Shown in pieces: positions 56,649 to 64,000 of a stretch of DNA of 64,000 bases (within the stretch, counting starts at the first letter, position 1; every line of letters starts with the position of its first letter). The stretch is from Heloderma charlesbogerti (Eukaryota; Chordata; Lepidosauria; Squamata; Helodermatidae), in contig JANEZZ010000983.1 of NCBI GenBank assembly GCA_026122225.1, positions 1,240,001-1,304,000 on the forward strand, in the 5' to 3' direction. Position numbers and translations under genes: made by a program. Below the pieces are notes generated by a model. That model had not been told where the DNA came from. It ran no database searches and saw only the letters and a list, made by a program, of their open reading frames with translations.

Positions 56649-56774
56649 CTTAGGAAATGTGAGCAGCCAGGGAGACTGCAGAGGGATGGAGAGATGTATA
56701 ACAGAAAACACACACACACAACACCCTTGTCAGGTAAGCTCAAAAACACCGTCAAAAGAATGAAGCAGAAAAAC

Positions 56775-57474
56775 TAGGGATGTCAGAGAATTCCGCGATG
56801 GATCTCAGTGAGGCCAAATGCCAGTGCATTTGGCCCCCCGAAATCCGTCGCGGAATGAAGCCCCTGCCCCCCCAACCCACGAAAGGCGTGCGGGACAAAG
56901 TCCCCACTGCCCCCAACCCACAAAAGGTGTGCGAAACGGAACACTTACCTGCTCCCGTCTGCGCTGCTTTGAGAATGGCGGCCGTCCTGTGGCCGCCATT
57001 CGCTTCCTCCTCCTCTTCATAGCTGTGATAGGCTACATAAATACTTACGTAGCCTATCATGGCTAATGCAGGGATGCCATTTGCGTCCCTGCGGAGGCTG
57101 TGATAGGCTACGAAAGTATTTATGTAGTCTATCACGGGGGGGGGGGACCCAGCGTACGCAAATGGCAGCGGCTACCACCATCTGTGTACGCTGGGTTTTT
57201 CCCCCCCTGCTGTGATAGGCTACATAAATATTTACGTAGCCTATCATGGCTTAATACAGGGACGCAAATGGTGGCGGCTACGACAGCTGCAATTTGCGTC
57301 CCTGCAGGGCTGCCCAGTGGCTGGATGTCCTGCTGCGGGCGGCCAGGCAGGATTCCGGGGGGGAGGACCGGATCGCCTCCCCCCCATTGAGGATTCCGGG
57401 GGGAGGGACAGAGCGCCTCCCCACCACCACGGATTGCCCGGTGCGGAGCCAGGTAGGTGTTTCATACATCCCTA
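56775..57474 (+). mobile_element. Fold-back hAT-like element, copy 21
   Basis: Both termini are intact. The flanks AGAAAAAC and AAAAACAG share AAAAAC after a small shift, so the duplication is uncertain. Three GATAGGCTAC hairpins (57023-57062, 57100-57137, 57208-57247). The left arm contains a tandem duplication 'aacccacgaaaggcgtgcgg' / 'aacccacaaaaggtgtgcg' (56873, 56915). A reverse CAGGTAAGT lies near 56943 and CAGGTAGGT near 57450. Confidence 0.92.
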
Positions 57475-57547
57475 AAAAACAGAAGGCTCTTTTATGGGGG
57501 AAGAAAACTTTTGGGAAATTGGAGGACAGATTTTGTCACAGTATGTA

Positions 57548-57970
57548 TAGCAATGGACGGACTCCCCTCCATCTGCACCACTGGGCGCTTGCTGAAGCCC
57601 CACTGGCCAGCCCTGTTTGGATCCCTGGACGAGCCACCACATGGTCCACGGGCACCCTGCGAATGCCCAGCAGCAGCCTGACCCTTCAGCAAGCCACCAT
57701 TTTGCAAAGAAATGGCAGCTCAGATTTTTCCCTAAATGTAATGTTGCGTAAATGGTGGCTGTGAAGGGGCCATTTATGCAATGTTACATTTATGAAAAAA
57801 CCCAAGACACCATTTTTTTGAAGGAACAGGCTGCTGGGAGCTTGCAGACCGCTCAGAGAACAGGGTCTGGCCTCTGGTGAGTCTGGCCGCCTGTGGACTG
57901 TGGACTGGAAAGCCGGGTGGGGGCAGTCTGCTGCACTCCACCCCCCTCTCAGACTCCAACGACATCCCTA
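57548..57970. mobile_element. hAT-like element of a sister family
   Basis: The ends TAGCAATGGACGG and GACATCCCTA resemble the main family. The flanks AGTATGTA and TGCATGTA agree at 6 of 8. The core is a different palindrome: AATGTAATGTTGCGTAAATGG with 'ccatttatgcaatgttacat' (57735-57792), flanked by inverted 'gcttgctgaag' / 'cttcagcaagc' arms. Confidence 0.65.
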
Positions 57971-57978
57971 TGCATGTA

Positions 57979-59487
57979 TACTTAGTCCAATGTGCTAGTG
58001 GGGTGGCCAGATGCAAAAGAGGACAGGGCTGTGGCACCCAGCACCCTCCATTAATAGTTGTGTAGGAGAAGGCAATTCTATAACCAGGGTGCTGCCACAT
58101 AAAAGGCCTCGTCTCACATTCCCAGCAACTACTTTTTTTTGATAGGTCGTCATCAGATTTTGCTTAAGGCAAAATGAAAGTGAATTTGGAAGTTACACCC
58201 CAGGCAAAACGTCTGAGGAATTTCAAGGGAGCTTTAAAAAGTAAGAGAGCCTTGATTAGATTAGTACAATTCACAGGGACATTCACACATCCTCACACGA
58301 CATCACACACCCCAGCCTCCGTCTTCCTCACAGTCTGGAGCTTGTAAGCAAAAGAAAGCCAGGGTTAAATATTTTCTTCCCTCTCCCTGCTACAGAAATT
58401 ATGGTCTTCTTCTCATTCTCACATTAACCTTGCGTATGCATCTTGAGCATGTGTAGTGTTTTCACCTGCCCATATTGCTACGGTGCAACTCAGTTGCTGG
58501 GCAATGGAGGAGCATGACTTTGATTTCTCCCACAGTGCTTCTGCCAGCAGGAAAGTGAAGCAGTGCTGTCTATTTGCTATTAGAGGTAAAAAGATAACTC
58601 CCCCCCCCCCCGGCACAGCTTCTGTGACTTTTACAAAAAGCTTCACCTGCTACATTTTTGTCTGACATGCAATTTTGAAAGGCAAGGGAGGCCTTTAAAA
58701 AGGACAACCTGAGGTACAGGGTGCAAGGCTGGGGGGCGGGGGAGAGTAATACCACAACTCAATTGCCATGATGGAACTCCTTAAAGCCATAGCAAGATTA
58801 TCTGCAAGAGAAAAAGCTTACCATGCTTTATAGTTTCACCTTTTTCAGGACACTTTCCTAATGTTCTCCAAAGAGCATGGCATTTAGTAAGAGCTGCTGC
58901 AGAAAATTAAGCACAATCAGCCCTACTACCCAACTCAAGCACTGCTGTGCAGAACCTTAATTTAGATTCTGATTTTCTCAAACGATTTGAGCAAATCAGA
59001 AACCAAACAGCAACAAATCCATCTTACACCTATTTAAGATCAGTTTGTTCATTTCACCCTTTCCAGCCCCCCACCCCCCAAACAACTCAGTTTAGCAGAG
59101 GTATCTGCCACCCTGCTAAATGAGAAAATACAGATAGGCATCAGAAACTGCATGGTATAGTACTAAGAAAGTGAATTCACAAACAAGAGATCCCAAGGCC
59201 AATGAAAGATTGGACATGAGGGCGCAGTGTCACTGAAGAGCAAGAGAGTTAGATGCTCTTGGCGACCTCAATAAAGTGTGTTAATTAAAAATCTTATTGG
59301 AACAGTGGCAGGAGTTTGTTAGCTATGAAAAACACCCCAACTGAGATGGTTTCTGTTGATTGTATTTTGTCTCCTCTTCAAGAGCAACCAAGAAGCTGCA
59401 AACCTCTAGCCACTTCTGATGGAAATAAGAGACCTAATTCTCCCCTTTGTTGGGATATTGTGAATTAACTACTTAAAAGTAGATTAA
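57979..59487. other. No recognised gene
   Basis: No gene or clear repeat was recognised. 'ggtggccagatgcaaaagag' near 58007 recurs in part at 61411 ('gagtggccacttgtgaatcg', 'aaagaggacatg'), suggesting a small decayed dispersed repeat. Confidence 0.45.
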
Positions 59488-59495
59488 GCCAACAA

Positions 59496-60470
59496 TAGCG
59501 ATGGCGGAGAATTTCTCCCCGAAACTTCGGGGGGCCGAGCGCCAACGCGTTCGGCCCCCCGAACAAGTTTCAGAGAGAAATCCTCCGCACCCCCCTGCCC
59601 CCTGCACCCCCCCCGGGACGGGACATACCTTTTGCGAATGTCCCTCCCGGTGGCTGGTCTGGCTGGCGGTTCGGCGGGTGTTCGAGCAAGGCGGGAGCGG
59701 CAGCCGGTCTTTTGACCGGCTGCCGCCGCCGCCATTGTAATGAAAGAAAAAAAAAAAAAACGCCCCCTGATAGGCTACGTGACGATTCACGTAGCCTATC
59801 ACGGCTAGATTTGCAAAGTCAGCCGTGATAGGCTACGTAAATCGTCACGTAGCCTATCACGGGTGACTTTAAAAAAAAAAAAAAAAAGAGTGTACGGATA
59901 ATGGCGGCCCCCATAGGGAGCCGCCATTCCTGTTCCTTATTTGGTGGCTGTAGTCTACGTAAATGTTTACGTAGACTACAGCGAAAATAAGGGCAATGCT
60001 ATTTGCGTTGCCCTTATTTTCGCCGTAGTCTACGTAAACATTTACGTAGACTACAGCCACTAAATAAGGAACGTGAATGGCAGCTCCCTATGGGGGCCGC
60101 CATTCGCGTATGCGCTTTTTTTTTTTTTTTAATGTCACCCGTGATAGGCTACGTGACAATTCACGTAGCCTATCACGGCTGACTTTGCAGATCTAGCCGT
60201 GATAGGCTACGTGAATCATCACGTAGCCTATCAGGGGGCGTTTTTTTTTTTTTTAACTTTCGCGTTCGCGGCCGGGCGAGGCGGGAAGCCTCCTCCCCGG
60301 CCTGAATTTCGGCCGGGTGAGGTGGGAAGCCTCCCCCCCAGCCTGAATTTCGGCCGGGCGAGGCGGGAACCCTCCCCCCCCGGCCTGAACTTCGCGGGGG
60401 GAGCAGCGAAGCGCTCCCCCCCACCGCGAACGGCCTTCGACGACAGGTAAGGGACTTTCGTCCACCCCTA
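59496..60470 (+). mobile_element. Fold-back hAT-like element, copy 22
   Basis: Flanks GCCAACAA and GCCAACCA agree at 7 of 8. It has a full six-hairpin core: GATAGGCTACG at 59769-59803, 59823-59862, 60138-60178 and 60197-60235; AGTCTACGTAAA at 59950-59980 and 60026-60057. The whole is an inverted repeat centred near 60003. The right arm holds GC-rich units 'ggcctgaatttcggccgggc' (60300-60390). CAGGTAAGG lies near 60445. The left donor-like site is altered (ACATACCTT near 59625). Confidence 0.95.
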
Positions 60471-60743
60471 GCCAACCAACGATACAGGTGAAGAAACTCA
60501 TGAAAGGACCATCAGTATTCATTTCTAAATATATTATTGCTTATACTACAGCACATTTAGCTTCACTGTATTCTTTTAAAAATTCCATCTTCACATGAGA
60601 TTAATATATTATTGCAAATTAAAGGCCTTGACATGTCATGGGCAGGGTAATAGGAATGTTTTGTGGAGGGGGGCATTCCTCACACCCTCCTAGGATGCCC
60701 AGCTCTTTTCCCACCACTACCCCAATTCTATCCCCAATCCTAC

Positions 60744-61316
60744 TGTGAAGGTTTGAGGCCAACAGAGGCAAAGGGGGGGAAAAAGGTCTGGCTCAGAGGC
60801 CTGGAGTTTTTGGTTGGGAGGGGGTGTCCCTGAGAGGAGTAGTTTTATTTCCCTGCTTAAGTTTCAGTTTCATTTCCCCAGTTAAGTTTTGTTTCTTCAG
60901 GTTTGAAGCAGTACTTTCAGTTTTGAGGGAGGAGGGTATAAAAAGAGAGAATCAGAAAGATCAGAGCAGAGTCAGGGAGACCAGAGCCTGAAGAGGAAGC
61001 AGGAAGCAGAAGCCTGGAGAAAATTAAGCACAGCTAGGGTAAAGGAACATGCATTTTGCAATGTTTATTTTCTCTTAATGCCTTTTATATCACTCAGCTC
61101 TATTGTGTAAATACCTTTAGTTGTGATTTGCTTGCTTTAATTTACCGGTAAACTGTTGTGGTTAAACCCTGTGTCTAGAGTGTCAGTCACCCCACATCTG
61201 CAGCCTAAACTCCATGTTATTGGGAAGGGGAAAGTTCAAAAAGAGGAAGAGGGAAGTAGGCAAGAGATCCTTAAGGAGTTGCTCAGGGGGTCCAGGACAT
61301 AAGGTGAACCCTGACA
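60744..61316 (+). mobile_element. Solo LTR with intact target duplication
   Basis: TGTGAAGG...CCTGACA, 573 bp, with perfect 5-bp duplication CCTAC (60739-60743, 61317-61321). A TATA-like ggtataaaaagag lies near 60938. No internal retroviral region is adjacent. It matches 2311-3051 along its length and shows where the 5S SINE entered that copy. Confidence 0.9.
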
Positions 61317-61321
61317 CCTAC

Positions 61322-62870
61322 ACTCCTTCACCATCCCAATGAACATAGCAGACTTGCATCTGAAGAAGCAGATCTGGCCCCTACTGCCCTGCCTCCACCT
61401 GTGGGGGTTAGAGTGGCCACTTGTGAATCGACAAAAAAGAGGACATGCATCATCAAAAAAAGAGGACAAAAGAGACCACGTATTTGCACAATAGGTGCAT
61501 ATGCTAATTTATATGTATAGATGCAAATTTAGAAATAAATATTCTAATTCAACTAGAAATACAGTCTTTCTCACCATAGTGTCACCAAGGGACCTGTGTG
61601 CCTGCCTGTTCAGTCTGCTGTACAGGTGCCACTGATGGGCAACGTCAAGGCCCCTGCTGCCCTTCCTTCTGCTGCTTCTTTATCTTTAAACCAGGCTTGG
61701 ACTGGACAGCCCTTCAAACAGAGGATGGCTTTGGAACAGAGCATAGGCCTCTGGCAGGCCTTCGTGGCTGGCTCATACTGAGGCTTTCTGGGCTTGCTCA
61801 TAAAGAGGCAGTGTGAACAACAATGTGACCCCCCCCCATGCCATGGCTTTAGTGATGGATGGGAGGGTGTGGAAGTGGGGAAGTTTTGTCCCCATCTTCC
61901 TTCTCCCCCCCCCATCACTGAGTTTACTCACATAAGCCATGGGTGTGGCAGGGGTAAGCCTGATTTAGCAGTCCAAGTGAGTGATGTTCCCACTTCCCTT
62001 TAAATATCCAAATGTTAACTAGCACATATGGCAATTTATGCATCATTTGATTAAAATGCAGTAAACCAGTTGAATTAGGTTCATCTAACAATACAGAGCA
62101 TTGCTGTACTCCAAATTAATAGGACAGATTCATTCACAGACAATACTAAAGTCAGATCTGTTATATTCTTTAAAGTTTGAAAGTGCAGTACACTTTCAGA
62201 GGTGAAAGTGTTTGCTGCCACTAAATAAATAACCCTGTCTGTCACAGCTATCTTGCCACAATCTGATTAAATTCTGTTTTCAGAGGATAAAAGACTTTTA
62301 ATATCCCATTTAAAATCTCAGGGATTTTTATCGCTTAGTTTGACGCACGGCCTTCCCCTACCCCACAAACCCCTTTAAAGTACTCTATCTCAAATGCTTG
62401 GAAGTATATTTACATTTGTCTAACCAAGATTTGCATATTCTTTCTGAAAGCAGAGAAGGGGAATGTTAATAATCACTCTTTCAGGTTCTGCTGGAAGCAG
62501 GCCATAAAAACATCCATACAGAATATGCATGGTAAGACCACAGCTTAATATTGCTACACACAGCAGTCTTAAGACGAGCTACCTGGGGTGTTATAAGAAA
62601 CCCCAACATCCTACTGTGGCTTTGATTCCCCCCCCCCAAGTAAAATATAGTTCTGCTTCAATTCCTCCGGAACCAAAGGACATATTTTCCCCAGAATTTT
62701 GAGATCTGTGCTGAAATGTGTCAGATTCGCTATTACATACAAATATTTTCAGCATAAGTGCATCTTTAGGGTTTAACACTGTACCATTGTTGCATGTACA
62801 TAATTGACAGAGACTAGGGATGGATGGAAGATTCTTTGTATTTCCAGACTATATCGGTTTTGCATGTATT
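61322..62870. other. Mostly unrecognised; contains unclassified repeat copy 2
   Basis: About 61500-61760 matches the unclassified repeat at 28980-29240. C-runs occur at 61829, 61907 and 62628. Otherwise no gene or element was recognised. Confidence 0.5.
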
Positions 62871-62871
62871 C

Positions 62872-64000
62872 ACCCCTAAATCCCCCCTTCATGGATCACT
62901 GCCTTGTTGTGGCGAAGGGGCTTGCGTAACTCAGTGAAGCCATAAGCTATGCCGTGCAGGACCACCCAAGATGGACAGGTCATGGCAGAGAGTTCTGACA
63001 AAATGTGGTCCACTGGAGAAGGAAATGGCAACCCACTCCAGTATTCTTGCCAAGAAAACCCCATGGAACGTATCACAAGGCTAAAAGATATGACGCCGGA
63101 AGATGAACCCCTCAGGTCGGAAGGTGTCCAATATGCTACTGGGGAAGAGCAGAGGGTATTTCCAAGTAGCGCCAGAAAGAGTGAAGCGGCTGGGCCAAAG
63201 CCGAAAGGACACTCAGCTGTGGATGTGTCTGGTGGTGAAAAGAAAATCCGATGCTGTAAAGAACAATATTGTTTAGGAACCTGGAATGTCAGATCAATGA
63301 ATCAAGGTAAGCTGGAGGTGGTCAAACATGAGATGGCAAGATTGAACATCGACATCTTGGGAATCAGCGAACTAAAATGGACAGGCATGGGCGAATTTAA
63401 TTCAGGTGACCATCATATCTACTATTGTGGGCAAGAATCCCTTAGAAGAAATAGAGTAGCACTCATAGTCAACAAAAGGGTGGGAAAAGCAGTACTGGGG
63501 TACAATCTTAAAAATGATAGAATGCTCTCAGTACGAATCCAAGGCAAACCATTCAACATCACAGTAATTCAAGTCTATGCCCCAACCACTGAGGCCGAAG
63601 ATGCTGAGGTTGATCGGTTCTATGAAGACCTCCAACACCTTCTAGAACTAACACCAAAAAAAGATGTCCTCTTCATCATAGGGGATTGGAATGCTAAAGT
63701 AGGAAGTCAAGAAATCACCGGGATAACAGGCAGGCATGGCCTTGGTGTACAAAATGAAGTAGGACAAAAGCTAATAGAGTTTTGCCAAGAGAACACGCTG
63801 ATCATAGCAAACACTCTTTTCCAACAGCACAAGAGGCGACTCTACACATGGACGTCACCAGATGGTCAATATCGAAATCAGATTGATTATGTCCTTTGCA
63901 GCCAAAGATGGAGAAGCTCCATACAGTCAGTAAAAACAAGACCTGGAGCTGACTGTGGCTCAGATCATGAGCTGCTTCTTGCAAAATTTCGGCTTAAATT
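62872..64000 (+). mobile_element. BovB (RTE) LINE, 5' part, continues beyond the window
   Basis: It begins near 'ccccccttcatggatcactg' (62882), the same 5' end as the minus-strand BovB near 33345, and continues through leader and endonuclease to the window edge. It is very similar to the minus-strand copy throughout, but with fewer lesions. The 5' target duplication cannot be tested because the 3' end is outside. Confidence 0.93.
62949..64000 (+). CDS. BovB ORF, N-terminal 350 codons (endonuclease), open to the window edge
   Basis: This encodes the N-terminal leader and most of the APE-type endonuclease of a BovB/RTE retrotransposon, which nicks target DNA to prime reverse transcription. From ATG 62949 (preceded in frame by a stop at 62943) the frame is open to 64000. 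Visible catalytic text: GTWNVRSMNQ (Asn) near residue 110, GISELKWTG (Glu) near 140, VYAPT near 195, FIIGDWNAKVG (Asp/Asn) near 235, YTWTSPDGQ near 290, DYVLCS near 300 and CGSDHELL (Asp/His) near 340. The broken minus-strand copy has a frameshift after GTWNVRSMNQ; this copy does not. The true start may be internal to the leader. Whether the RT half is intact cannot be seen here. Confidence 0.85.
   Translation, partial: MPCRTTQDGQVMAESSDKMWSTGEGNGNPLQYSCQENPMERITRLKDMTPEDEPLRSEGVQYATGEEQRVFPSSARKSEAAGPKPKGHSAVDVSGGEKKIRCCKEQYCLGTWNVRSMNQGKLEVVKHEMARLNIDILGISELKWTGMGEFNSGDHHIYYCGQESLRRNRVALIVNKRVGKAVLGYNLKNDRMLSVRIQGKPFNITVIQVYAPTTEAEDAEVDRFYEDLQHLLELTPKKDVLFIIGDWNAKVGSQEITGITGRHGLGVQNEVGQKLIEFCQENTLIIANTLFQQHKRRLYTWTSPDGQYRNQIDYVLCSQRWRSSIQSVKTRPGADCGSDHELLLAKFRLK

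Overview
The window is repeat-rich nuclear DNA from a squamate reptile (lizard or snake). The diagnosis rests on three things seen together: a complete Sauria-type tRNA SINE (44909-45251) with an ACCTTT-type tail and a BovB-like 3' segment, several BovB (RTE) LINE copies, and old CR1 and L2 LINEs of reptilian type. No exon of a host gene, no true rRNA or tRNA gene and no CRISPR array was recognised. Nearly every open frame in the window is an accidental translation of palindromic or retroelement DNA.

The dominant content is one group of non-coding DNA transposons, called here the TAGGGATG fold-back family (my label). I found 22 copies or large fragments (positions 73-60470). Summed boundaries give about a quarter of the window. 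Twenty copies have both ends: termini TAGGGATG...CATCCCTA flanked by 8-bp target duplications, identical in 11, 7 of 8 in 7 more, weaker in 2. That is a hAT-superfamily signature. Inside, each is a string of near-perfect hairpins (GATAGGCTACGTAAA and AGTCTACGTAAA type), often arranged as one large palindrome made of smaller palindromes. The ends are GC-rich, repeated AAATGGCGGC motifs resemble YY1 sites, and a splice-donor-like AGGTAAGT faces outward near both ends. Shorter relatives share the termini but not the hairpin core (7976, 41987, 50942, 56246, and probably 6228 and 57548).

Layout. 1-3256: element fragments, then a CR1 holding a fold-back copy and a solo LTR that itself holds a 5S rRNA-derived SINE. 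3257-8840: mostly unrecognised, plus a short hAT-like copy and a possible LTR. 8841-18050: one fold-back copy, then a four-level nest (L2 containing CR1 containing a fold-back copy containing a BovB tail). 18058-25066: fold-back copies, L2 pieces, small palindromic MITEs. 25067-27097: 5'-truncated BovB split by a fold-back copy. 30129-33354: full-length but dead BovB on the minus strand. 35375-39090: three fold-back copies, one inserted into the end of another. 39091-62870: eleven more fold-back copies (full or partial), the Sauria SINE, GCAATCCTAT-type MITEs and a second solo LTR. 62872-64000: the intact 5' part of a BovB running off the right edge; its 350-codon open frame is the only convincing intact coding sequence.

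The parts work as a parasite community, not a gene set. BovB very likely mobilises the Sauria SINE, CR1 the 5S SINE, and an unseen hAT transposase the fold-back family. Mutual nesting shows that fold-back, BovB and L2 activity overlapped in time.
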